Shown: in pieces, positions 1-6,074 of the stretch
Layout: each line of letters starts with the position of its first letter
Position numbering within the stretch: position 1 is the stretch's first letter
Assembly: GCA_947460915.1 (NCBI GenBank)
Contig: CANHKJ010000157.1
Location: 1-7,054, forward strand
Length of the DNA stretch: 7,054 nucleotides
Origin: Verrucomicrobiia bacterium
Lineage (GTDB): Bacteria > Verrucomicrobiota > Verrucomicrobiia > Verrucomicrobiales > Akkermansiaceae
Direction of reading: 5' to 3'
Position numbers and translations under genes: made by a program
Notes under the pieces: model-generated
Told to the model about the DNA's origin: nothing
The model's input: the letters and a program-made list of their open reading frames with translations, nothing else
Database searches by the model: none

Positions 1-1314
1 CATGGACCTGTCGAAGTGAAAGGCAAGACCTACAACCTCGAAATGCCACCGCAAGGTGCTGCGCTCCCCGATGATCAAATCGCTGCGATTTTGACTCATG
101 TGCGAGCATCATGGGGCAACAAAGCCACGGCAGTTTCTGCTGATCAAGTAAAAGCTACGCGCGCTGCAACGGCTGCACGCAAAGAGCATTGGACTGCTGA
201 GGAGCTTCTCAAGCTCCATCCGTTAGAAAATGCCAAGCCGCCCGTGGAAAAATTGATTTCCTATTATTACAAGGGCAGCTTTCAATCGATGCCTGATTTT
301 TCTAAGCTCAAACCCGATGCCGTGGAAGAGGAACCTCTTGGCTTGGTTGACTATAGTTCCTATGCCAAGACCGATGGATTTGCGATGATGTGGGAAGGCG
401 AAATTTACACCCCTGATGGCAAGCATGAATTTTATCTGGATTCCGATGATGGGTCACGTTTGTTCATTGATGGTCAGTTAATTTGTGAAATCAAAGCGAT
501 TGGCCCTGCTGGCCGACTTGTTAAAAAATCGGTTTCATTGAAAAAGGGCATGCATAAGTTTCGCGTGGAATACTTTGAGTTTGCAGGCCAAGAGGCGCTC
601 AGCGTGGGCATGAAACAACAGGGCTCCAATGGCATCAAATGGTTCAGCAAGGACAAGGGCAATGCTCAGTCGAAAACTTGGCCCGAAATCATGTTGGCCC
701 CTGCGGCGGATCGCGCGGTGATGTATCGCAATTTCATTCAGGGAACATCAGCCCGCGGCATTGGGTTCGGTTTTCCCGGAGAAATCAACATCGCATACAG
801 CGCAGATCGGCTCGCGCCAGAGCTCTTGTGGACAGGTACATTCATCGATGCCGGGCATCACTGGACTGACCGCGGAGTTGGTTATGAACCGCCAGCGGGT
901 GATGATGTCGCGCATATCAGCAACAAATTGGCCTACGCATTCACCGAAGAAGCGGGCACTGCTTGGCCGGCAACCACGGCCGCCGCGCCGAATTTCCGCG
1001 GCTACAAACTCGATGCCAAGGGCAATCCGACATTTTCGGTGCAAATCGGCAATCAGCGTTTTCTGGACTCCTATGCGGTTGTTTCAGTCCCTACGCCCGC
1101 TTTGGTCCGAACGATCAAACCATCCGGTGAGGCAGCCAAGCCTGTCAGTTTGTTGCTATTGAGTGAGCATGATTTGCAGGCACCGACGCCTCAATCGTTC
1201 ATAGCTGGTAAAGTCAAAGTCGAAGTTGAAGGCGGTGCCGTGCGCTATGTGGCAGGTCACGCCATTCTCGACTTGAAAAACAGCGCGATCACCATCCGCT
1301 ACACCTGGCAATAA
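1..1314 (+). CDS. Cytochrome c / PA14-domain protein, 3' part (start outside window)
   Basis: The reading frame is open from base 1, so this is the C-terminal part of a longer gene. The GTG at 16 is internal: the residues before it (HGPVE) continue the same domain. The first ~35 residues are the end of a class I cytochrome c domain. The Met in the NLEMPP stretch (codon 43-45) is the likely distal haem ligand, followed by the final helix (DDQIAAILTHVRASWGN). The CXXCH haem site must lie upstream. A PA14 domain covers about 253-615, with the core FYLDSDDGSRLFIDG; PA14 modules usually bind carbohydrate. The last ~200 residues (RGIGFGFPGEINIAYSADRL, then GTFIDAGHHWTDRGVGYEPP) resemble a tail I associate with Planctomycete/Verrucomicrobia cytochrome proteins. 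The protein is probably periplasmic or surface electron-transfer machinery linked to sugar oxidation. It lies 21 bases upstream of the propeller gene, as in an operon. Family assignment is firm; substrate and partner are inferred. Confidence 0.9.
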   Translation, partial: HGPVEVKGKTYNLEMPPQGAALPDDQIAAILTHVRASWGNKATAVSADQVKATRAATAARKEHWTAEELLKLHPLENAKPPVEKLISYYYKGSFQSMPDFSKLKPDAVEEEPLGLVDYSSYAKTDGFAMMWEGEIYTPDGKHEFYLDSDDGSRLFIDGQLICEIKAIGPAGRLVKKSVSLKKGMHKFRVEYFEFAGQEALSVGMKQQGSNGIKWFSKDKGNAQSKTWPEIMLAPAADRAVMYRNFIQGTSARGIGFGFPGEINIAYSADRLAPELLWTGTFIDAGHHWTDRGVGYEPPAGDDVAHISNKLAYAFTEEAGTAWPATTAAAPNFRGYKLDAKGNPTFSVQIGNQRFLDSYAVVSVPTPALVRTIKPSGEAAKPVSLLLLSEHDLQAPTPQSFIAGKVKVEVEGGAVRYVAGHAILDLKNSAITIRYTWQ

Positions 1315-1335
1315 TCCCACACCTAACAATTTTTC

Positions 1336-2778
1336 ATGAAATTCTTTTCTCTCTACCTTTCGACCGCTCTTGCAGCCTTCGCCGCTCCTCAGCAATCTGA
1401 CTTTTATCAACGCCAAGAAATTCCCTTGCCTCCGGGTGAGATTATGGAAATCGGCTCGGTGGCACTATTGCCCGAACAAAAAGTCGCGGTGGCAACTCGA
1501 CGCGGTGACATTTGGATTTGTGAGGGCGCCTATGGTGATGACCTCAGCAAAGTGACGTGGAAAAAATTCGCCCAAGGCCAACACGAGCCGTTCGGCATGT
1601 TCTGGAAAGATGGTTGGTTGTGGATGACACAGCGGCCCGAGGTTTCGCGCATCAAGGATTCGGACGGCGATGGTGTGGCTGACACCTTTGAAACGATTTG
1701 TGATGATTGGGGCATCAATGGCGATTACCACGAATACGCCTTTGGGACCGAGCCGGACAAAGAAGGCAACATCTGGATAACACTTTGCCTCACTGGTTCT
1801 GGTGCGGCGAATTCCGACTGGCGGGGTTGGGCCGTGCGCGTGACTCCCGAGGGAAAAATGATCCCAACGTGCTCCGGCATTCGTTCTCCGGGCGGCATGG
1901 GCTTTAATGCCAAAGGCGATGTGTTTTACTGCGACAACCAAGGCTTGTGGAATGGTTCATCTTCCGTCAAATGGCTCAAGCCTGGATCGTTTCAAGGAAA
2001 CCCTACAGGCAATAAGTATCACAAACTCGCCAATCTCCCTGCGCCGCCAGAGCCCGTATCAGGATCTCGCGTCGAGACTGAGCGTGCGAAGTTTCCTACA
2101 TTTATTCCTCCCGCCGTGGTTCTGCCTCATGGTAAAGTGGGCCAATCTCCCACAGGAATTGTCTGCGATACGACCAAGGGCAAATTTGGGCCATGGGCTG
2201 ATCAACTCTACGTGGCAGAGCAATGTCACTCCCAAGTTCAGCGCGTGTGCTTGGAGGAAGTCAATGGCATCTACCAAGGTGCGGTGTTTCATTTCCTCGA
2301 AGGATTTGAAGCAGGTCTCATCCCTCTGCGACTTGACCCAAGCGGCATCATGTTCAGCGGTGGTTCCAATCGCGGTTGGGCTTCGCGCGGTTCGAAGCCA
2401 TTTACCTTTGAGCGAGTCAAGTGGACGGGCAAAACTCCGTTCGAGATGTTGACCATGTTTGCCAAACCCGATGGTTTCGAGTTGACCTTCACTGAGCCTG
2501 TGGATGCCAAAGCAGCGGCCGATCTCGCAAACTACAAGATGGAAGCATGGACCTACATTCTTCAATCGAGCTACGGCAGCCCCGAGGTGGATAAGACCTC
2601 ACCGAAAATCACTGCAGCCAAAGTTTCCCCCGATGGCCTAAAGGTGCGCTTGACGGTGGATGGTTGTGTGAAAGGTCACGTGCATCACTTGACTCTCAGC
2701 AACATCAAAGCTGCCAGCGGAGCTGAAATGTGGCATCCACAAGCGTTCTACACACTCAACGAGATTCCAGCGAAGTAA
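1336..2778 (+). CDS. Secreted beta-propeller dehydrogenase-like protein
   Basis: This 480-residue protein starts with a signal peptide: a short charged end, a hydrophobic core at residues 3-16, and a likely cleavage near AFA-AP. Residues ~35-345 show repeated propeller-type strands (GDIWICEG, GWLWMTQRPEVSRIKD, GNIWITLCL, GDVFYCDNQGLW, DQLYVAEQ, GIMFSGGSNRGW). These fit the sorbosone/glucose-dehydrogenase-like propellers that are abundant in PVC bacteria. Residues 108-119 (DSDGDGVADTFE) are an EF-hand-like calcium loop inserted between blades, as is common in that family. The C-terminal ~110 residues (FELTFTEPVDAKAAADLANY onward, ending HPQAFYTLNEIP) form a separate beta-rich domain. The role is probably periplasmic oxidation of a sugar or related compound, passing electrons to the cytochrome encoded upstream. 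No cofactor-binding residue can be proven by eye, so it could be non-catalytic. There is no clear Shine-Dalgarno before this ATG; translation may be coupled to the upstream gene. Confidence 0.88.
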   Translation: MKFFSLYLSTALAAFAAPQQSDFYQRQEIPLPPGEIMEIGSVALLPEQKVAVATRRGDIWICEGAYGDDLSKVTWKKFAQGQHEPFGMFWKDGWLWMTQRPEVSRIKDSDGDGVADTFETICDDWGINGDYHEYAFGTEPDKEGNIWITLCLTGSGAANSDWRGWAVRVTPEGKMIPTCSGIRSPGGMGFNAKGDVFYCDNQGLWNGSSSVKWLKPGSFQGNPTGNKYHKLANLPAPPEPVSGSRVETERAKFPTFIPPAVVLPHGKVGQSPTGIVCDTTKGKFGPWADQLYVAEQCHSQVQRVCLEEVNGIYQGAVFHFLEGFEAGLIPLRLDPSGIMFSGGSNRGWASRGSKPFTFERVKWTGKTPFEMLTMFAKPDGFELTFTEPVDAKAAADLANYKMEAWTYILQSSYGSPEVDKTSPKITAAKVSPDGLKVRLTVDGCVKGHVHHLTLSNIKAASGAEMWHPQAFYTLNEIPAK

Positions 2779-2788
2779 GATCGTGACT

Positions 2789-2841
2789 GTGGCGGAGGCA
2801 GCTTGGCCTTCGTAGCTTTAGCGAAGTAGGCTCTCGCCTCC
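2789..2841 (+). repeat. Nested hairpin repeat after the propeller gene
   Basis: The element begins 10 bases after the propeller stop codon. Its outer arms are GGAGGC (2794-2799) and GCCTCC (2836-2841). A second hairpin lies inside, with CTTCG (2808-2812) pairing with CGAAG (2822-2826), helped by GCC (2806-2808) and GGC (2829-2831). The ends GTGGCGGAGGC (2789-2799) and TCTCGCCTCC (2832-2841) are identical to the two halves of the minus-strand element at 2996-3017. Here they are separated by 32 bases instead of one. There is no T-tract after it, so it is not a standard intrinsic terminator, though it may protect or define the mRNA 3' end. Confidence 0.6.
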
Positions 2842-2859
2842 ATGCCTCATTGAATTTCA

Positions 2860-2912
2860 CATTTCATCATCATTCGAGATCTTGATCATCTTGATAATCT
2901 TGTGATGAAATG
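2860..2912. repeat. Inverted repeat enclosing a 9-bp triple repeat
   Basis: A perfect 10-bp inverted repeat, CATTTCATCA (2860-2869) and TGATGAAATG (2903-2912), encloses 33 bases. Within and slightly beyond this loop are three tandem 9-base units: ATCTTGATC (2879-2887), ATCTTGATA (2888-2896) and ATCTTGTGA (2897-2905); the last is degenerate and runs into the right arm. The element lies in the middle of the convergent gene junction. Its function is unknown. No T-tract follows on either strand. Confidence 0.5.
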
Positions 2913-2995
2913 GCTGTGATTTTCCACGTCGATGTTGCCAATATGTGAGCAATCACCGATTTGAAATAGTGTGTAGTTTTGGTTGATTCTGGCTG

Positions 2996-3017
2996 GGAGG
3001 CGAGACGCCTCCGCCAC
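2996..3017 (-). repeat. Short hairpin repeat after the TPR gene
   Basis: On the minus strand this begins 2 bases after the stop codon of the TPR gene. It reads GTGGCGGAGGC, then G, then TCTCGCCTCC. It folds as a 7-bp perfect stem (2996-3002 with 3006-3012) with a 3-base loop. Both halves recur, in opposite orientation, in the element at 2789-2841. It lacks a downstream U-tract, so it is terminator-like by position only. Confidence 0.6.
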
Positions 3018-3019
3018 GT

Positions 3020-3349
3020 TTAACGCATGACTTTTCCGCCGAGCGAGAGAATGCGGGCATTGCCCTTTGCTGACTCTGCTTCTGCGATTTGACCATCACG
3101 CACATACATTTGCGAGAGCGCGGTCCACGCGAGAAGGTCGTTGGGTTTCAAGGTGGTGGCTTGTAGTCCACAGCCAATCGCTTCCTTGGTTTCGCCCAGC
3201 TTGAGCAGGCTCATGCCGAGTGCATGCCAGCCATCGAAAAATTCAGGATCGAGTGCCACGCATTGACGATAAATCGCGACGGCCTCGCTGATTTCTCCAA
3301 GTGCCAGGTGGCCGTTGGCATCGTCAAACAAAGCGTCGCGCTGTTCCAT
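3020..3349 (-). CDS. Small tetratricopeptide repeat (TPR) protein
   Basis: This 109-residue protein is almost entirely three 34-residue TPR units, at about residues 3-36, 37-70 and 71-104. The consensus pattern is visible in each: GHLALGEISEAVAIYRQCVALDP, GMSLLKLGETKEAIGCGLQATTLKP and SQMYVRDGQIAEAESAKGNARIL (the last two without the full canonical residues). No signal peptide or membrane segment is seen, so it is probably cytoplasmic and acts as a protein-protein adaptor. Its ATG lies 24 bases after the stop of the PpiD-like gene on the same strand, which suggests co-transcription. The start is preceded by CGATC rather than a Shine-Dalgarno. Its partner is not shown by the sequence; the chaperone encoded upstream is a reasonable guess. 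Confidence 0.85.
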   Translation of the reverse strand: MEQRDALFDDANGHLALGEISEAVAIYRQCVALDPEFFDGWHALGMSLLKLGETKEAIGCGLQATTLKPNDLLAWTALSQMYVRDGQIAEAESAKGNARILSLGGKVMR

Positions 3350-3373
3350 GATCGGGTGGCGTGAGCCGGATGA

Positions 3374-5005
3374 TTACTGGATTTTCGCCAGTTCGTAGCG
3401 CTCGTTGATCCAAGCTTGGAAAGCCTGGATGCGGATGCTGCGTTTGGTTTGGTCAACACCACCGCTCAGCATGCTGTCAAAGTTCGGGTCCTTGACGATT
3501 TCGCGCTTGTCGACAACGGCGATAGCGGAACCATCGGTAGTGGTCACAACTTCGGTCAGTTCACCGGGAGTGGCGTATTGTGCCGCGGTAAAGAGAGCCT
3601 GAGCATCGGGGTGACCAGCGGGATTTTCCCCATTTCCAAAAGGATCGATGGTGATCGCGGAGAGACCTGATTCTTTGGCGGCATCGGCAAAAGATTTCTT
3701 AGCGGCAAGTGCCTCTTTGATCTTCTTGTGCGCTTCGTCTGCGGCTTTTTTCATTTCCTCACGGCCTTTTTCTTCAAGCCATTGCTTGCGCACTTCATCT
3801 TTGGCCTCCTCGTAGGTTTTCACGCGGGATTCTTCCTCGGCATCGAGGCGAGCGACAAACCAATCTGCCTCACCGATGGCGAGATAGTTGGTGAACTTTG
3901 AGAGTGGATCGCTGGTGACTTTGAGACTGAAGAGAAGTTGCTCGATGGTTTTATCCGTTTTGCGAGGAGTCAATTTCATGAGCTCCTCTGGCAAGGTGGT
4001 GGAAGAAAACAAATCGGTGACTTTCAATTCCCAGCCAAGGCTTTTCACTTCTTCTTCGAAGGTGCCGCCTTTGCTTTCGTCGAGATGGGTGAACAAGTCA
4101 TCCATTTGAGCAGCTACTTCGAGTTCAGCTTTCTTGCGTTGCTCGGTGATCTTTTTATCTGCTTCCGATGGCTCTGGAGCGGGTTTGCCAGGCTCTGCTG
4201 TTGGCGGAGTGGGTGCTTTTTCGGCACCTGCAGGATATTTCGGTGTGCCGACGACGTAGCTGAACTTGCGGCGATTTTCCGTCTTATAACTGTCCTTGCG
4301 TTCTTCCCAATACTTCTTGAGTTCTTCTTCGGTAGGAGCGAGTTTTTTCGAAAATTCTTCCAGCTTCAAGTTCGCGTAGGAGATGCCGATTTTTTGACGG
4401 TTGGCTTGATAGAGCGCTTTGACTTTATCTTGATCTACGGAAATGCCGCTGGCGAGCAGTTCGCTCAGTTTCTCGTAGGTCAGCACATCTTTGACGAGCT
4501 GATAGACATCTTTTTCCGACATGCCGCTCTTGCCCAGTCGATTGAGGATGAAGCCTTCGTAACCCTCTTTGTTGAAAGATTTTTTGGTTGGATCTGTTGG
4601 GTCGGTCTCGGCGAAAACGGAACGCTCGCGGATGAATGTTTGAATCTCTTCCACGCTCGGCTCGATGCCGAATTCTTTGCCTGCACGTTGCAGCAGGATG
4701 CGACGTGTGAAAAATGATTTTTCGAATGCATCTTCGGACGCGGCTTTGTTATCAGCCATAGCCATCGAGAATTCATACATGGTCATCGCTTGATACGAGC
4801 TGAGTTGCTGGGTAAGAGCTCGCGATGCTGGGCCCAGTTTGTTGAATTCGCTCTCATCATAGCTAACGTTATCAACAGTGATGACTTTGGACCCGCCGCC
4901 ACCGTTGCGGAAATATTGTTGCGAGTCCATCAGCAGGAAGCCGATGAATACGGCGACGAGAGCGGCAATGATGACACCGGGGTACTTGCGAAGATTTTCA
5001 ATCAT
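3374..5005 (-). CDS. SurA/PpiD-like membrane-anchored peptidylprolyl isomerase-family chaperone
   Basis: This 543-residue protein starts with a short basic end and one transmembrane helix (about residues 8-26), followed by a glycine linker (34-38). This anchors it in the inner membrane with the bulk in the periplasm, the PpiD layout. Residues ~40-240 match a SurA/PpiD N-terminal chaperone region (VDNVSYDESEFNKL; FFTRRILLQRAGKEFGIEPSVEE; VSVDQDKVKALYQANR-like spacing). A proline-rich insert lies at ~254-280. The expected parvulin region (~245-390) lacks the usual GGDLG and HxxxRHIL-type motifs, so PPIase activity is doubtful. A charged helical segment (~393-435) and a second PpiD-like C-terminal region (FADAAKESGL; PGELTEVVTTTDGSAIAVVDKRE) follow. 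It probably assists folding of exported proteins. It heads a two-gene operon with the TPR gene. The ATG is fixed by the transmembrane segment directly after it. Confidence 0.85.
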   Translation of the reverse strand: MIENLRKYPGVIIAALVAVFIGFLLMDSQQYFRNGGGGSKVITVDNVSYDESEFNKLGPASRALTQQLSSYQAMTMYEFSMAMADNKAASEDAFEKSFFTRRILLQRAGKEFGIEPSVEEIQTFIRERSVFAETDPTDPTKKSFNKEGYEGFILNRLGKSGMSEKDVYQLVKDVLTYEKLSELLASGISVDQDKVKALYQANRQKIGISYANLKLEEFSKKLAPTEEELKKYWEERKDSYKTENRRKFSYVVGTPKYPAGAEKAPTPPTAEPGKPAPEPSEADKKITEQRKKAELEVAAQMDDLFTHLDESKGGTFEEEVKSLGWELKVTDLFSSTTLPEELMKLTPRKTDKTIEQLLFSLKVTSDPLSKFTNYLAIGEADWFVARLDAEEESRVKTYEEAKDEVRKQWLEEKGREEMKKAADEAHKKIKEALAAKKSFADAAKESGLSAITIDPFGNGENPAGHPDAQALFTAAQYATPGELTEVVTTTDGSAIAVVDKREIVKDPNFDSMLSGGVDQTKRSIRIQAFQAWINERYELAKIQ

Positions 5006-5018
5006 GATCGGATCTAGG

Positions 5019-5041
5019 TATAATGCACCGTTCGGCGGTGC
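5019..5041. promoter_or_regulatory. Dyad with adjacent TATAAT upstream of the chaperone gene
   Basis: A perfect 6-bp inverted repeat, GCACCG (5025-5030) and CGGTGC (5036-5041), with a 5-base centre lies 20 bases upstream of the chaperone ATG. A perfect plus-strand TATAAT (5019-5024) directly abuts it, but no good -35 box is seen at the right distance on that strand. On the minus strand a weak pair (TTGCGT 5049-5044, CATTAT 5025-5020, spacing 18) would place the dyad between -35 and -10, as an operator or as a leader hairpin. Neither reading is secure. Confidence 0.25.
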
Positions 5042-5110
5042 GCACGCAAGTAAATCCTGCGAAATGATTTATCGCAATCATAATTGATCGTGAAATGTGC
5101 GGTTTTTGCG

Positions 5111-5146
5111 AAAAAAAAAGCCGAAGAGCACAACCACGCTCTTCGG
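5111..5146 (-). terminator. Rho-independent terminator, minus strand
   Basis: Read on the minus strand, a perfect 9-bp stem CCGAAGAGC (5146-5138) with GCTCTTCGG (5129-5121), separated by an 8-base loop, is followed by one C and nine T (5119-5111). This is a textbook intrinsic terminator. There is no T-tract on the plus strand, so it acts in one direction. No minus-strand gene is recognised upstream of it (up to 5465). It therefore ends either an unrecognised small RNA or an early transcript running toward the chaperone gene, whose ATG is 106 bases further on. Confidence 0.75.
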
Positions 5147-5147
5147 T

Positions 5148-5176
5148 CGGCGATCTGCCTGCTGGAGGGCACGCCG
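5148..5176. other. Bulged hairpin next to the terminator
   Basis: CGGCG (5148-5152) pairs with CGCCG (5172-5176), and TGCC (5156-5159) pairs with GGCA (5168-5171). There is a 3-base bulge on one side and an 8-base loop. On the minus strand it would form a two-hairpin array with the terminator, as at the 3' end of a small RNA or a leader. On the plus strand the loop exposes GGAG, 12 bases before the ATG at 5180. Confidence 0.5.
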
Positions 5177-5179
5177 ATC

Positions 5180-5317
5180 ATGGTTTGGTTTTTTGCACCC
5201 TTAGATGAAAACGACAATGAAGTGTCGCATTTCATCAAGTTTGACAGTGGGTTTACGCAATTGTTCAAAAAAATAGGAGAAATTTGCAAAAAATCATTAG
5301 GGCGTCTAGAATACTAA
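5180..5317 (+). CDS. Possible small hypothetical protein (45 residues)
   Basis: The family is not recognised. The ORF starts MVWFFAPLDENDNEV and ends KKSLGRLEY. It has a hydrophobic beginning, an acidic stretch (DENDNE) and a lysine-rich C-terminal third (QLFKKIGEICKK). For the start: GGAGG (5164-5168) lies 11 bases upstream, and the ATG is preceded by CGATC, as in three other genes of the window. The frame is open further upstream, to TTG at 5084 or GTG at 5090, but that extension would run through the A9 tract and both hairpins and is less likely. Third-position GC is low (about 40%), so codon use gives little support. It may be a chance ORF in a gap that otherwise holds RNA structure. Confidence 0.3.
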   Translation: MVWFFAPLDENDNEVSHFIKFDSGFTQLFKKIGEICKKSLGRLEY

Positions 5318-5465
5318 GAAGGAAATAACTTTGATAAATATAGAGGTTATTGGTTCGGAATTCGATTTTTTTCCTTTCGATTGCGATTTTTGGAAAAATT
5401 TTCTAAGGTTTCTTTCGTGGGTGTGTCTTTTCCTATGAAGGCATGAATGCAACCACGCAACGATC
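5318..5465 (+). other. AT-rich leader upstream of the sigma factor gene
   Basis: This non-coding stretch is rich in T-runs and much more AT-rich than the genes around it, as expected for a promoter region. TTCGATT occurs twice (5361-5367 and 5377-5383), 16 bases apart, followed by another GATTTTT. I could not fix a convincing -35/-10 pair or an ECF-type promoter. No gene or RNA is recognised here. Confidence 0.4.
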
Positions 5466-6047
5466 ATGGAAAATGCAAGCAACACACGGTTCTCCACTCT
5501 CCGGTCAGCCGCAGAAGCTCTGAGATCCTCCGACACGATGACTGAGAACAAGCCGAGCATCCGAGACATTTTCGATTCCGAGGAATCGGCGCTGCTGCGT
5601 TTTGCCTATGGCATTTGCGGTCAACGCGAGACGGCCGAAGACATCGTGCAAGAGGCATTTTTGCGACTCCATGAACACTGGGACGAGGTGCAGAACCCTC
5701 TGGCTTGGTTGTATCGATCGATTCGCAATCTGGCGCTCAATCACATTCGCGATCACCGCAAGGAAAGTCCGATGCAAGATGGCGAGGAGTGGCAGAGCGA
5801 ATCGCCGATGGCATCTGAGGTCCTCGGGAAAATGGAAGCCGTCGGCGTGTTACGCATGCTAATGGCGGACATGCACGATGAAGATCGCAACATTATCGAC
5901 CTCAAGTATCAACGCCAGATGAGCTACGAGGACATCAGCAAACGCACCGGACTGACAGTGAGCAACGTTGGCTACAAATTGCATCACTTGCTCAAAAACC
6001 TCGCCGATTCGCTGCGGCGCATGGGTGTGGAAGGAGCAGAAGGATAA
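5466..6047 (+). CDS. ECF-type RNA polymerase sigma-70 family factor
   Basis: This 193-residue protein has the two-domain ECF layout without region 3. Sigma region 2 covers ~35-100, with AEDIVQEAFLRLHEHW (region 2.2, core polymerase binding) and NPLAWLYRSIRNLALNHIRD (regions 2.3/2.4, -10 melting and recognition). A short linker (~100-125) leads to region 4 at ~126-185, where MSYEDISKRTGLTVSNVGYK is the helix-turn-helix for -35 recognition. It directs polymerase to a specific regulon, probably in response to an envelope or outside signal. Start choice: the ATG at 5466 is preceded by CGATC like other starts here, but the first 24 residues are Ser/Ala/Arg-rich and outside the domain. Met25 at 5538 (MTENKPSIRDIF) is a good alternative. 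Neither has a clear Shine-Dalgarno. The next gene lies 27 bases downstream and may encode its membrane partner or a target. Confidence 0.92.
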   Translation: MENASNTRFSTLRSAAEALRSSDTMTENKPSIRDIFDSEESALLRFAYGICGQRETAEDIVQEAFLRLHEHWDEVQNPLAWLYRSIRNLALNHIRDHRKESPMQDGEEWQSESPMASEVLGKMEAVGVLRMLMADMHDEDRNIIDLKYQRQMSYEDISKRTGLTVSNVGYKLHHLLKNLADSLRRMGVEGAEG

Positions 6048-6074
6048 CAACAAACATTTTTACTGGATAAATCT

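Noticed and set aside
16..18. GTG at 16 as the start of the first gene
   Set aside because: The frame is open to base 1 and the residues before the GTG continue the cytochrome c domain; a start here would cut through that domain.
1465..1941. Minus-strand frame of 158 codons within the propeller gene, and a plus-strand alternative frame at 1907-2452
   Set aside because: Neither shows a protein family pattern, while the overlapping propeller gene has a signal peptide, repeated blades and a calcium loop.
2842..2870. Possible terminators with T-tracts after the convergent genes
   Set aside because: Neither hairpin repeat is followed by a run of T on its transcribed strand, so they were called repeats and not terminators.
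3938..4717. Plus-strand open frame of 259 codons antisense to the chaperone gene
   Set aside because: Its translation is rich in Phe, Arg and Cys with no recognisable domain, and it lies wholly inside a gene with a convincing product. It is best explained as the complement of biased codon use.
5014..5289. Minus-strand frame of 91 codons across the gap upstream of the chaperone gene
   Set aside because: It reads straight through the intrinsic terminator and its T9 tract, and the product has no recognisable features.
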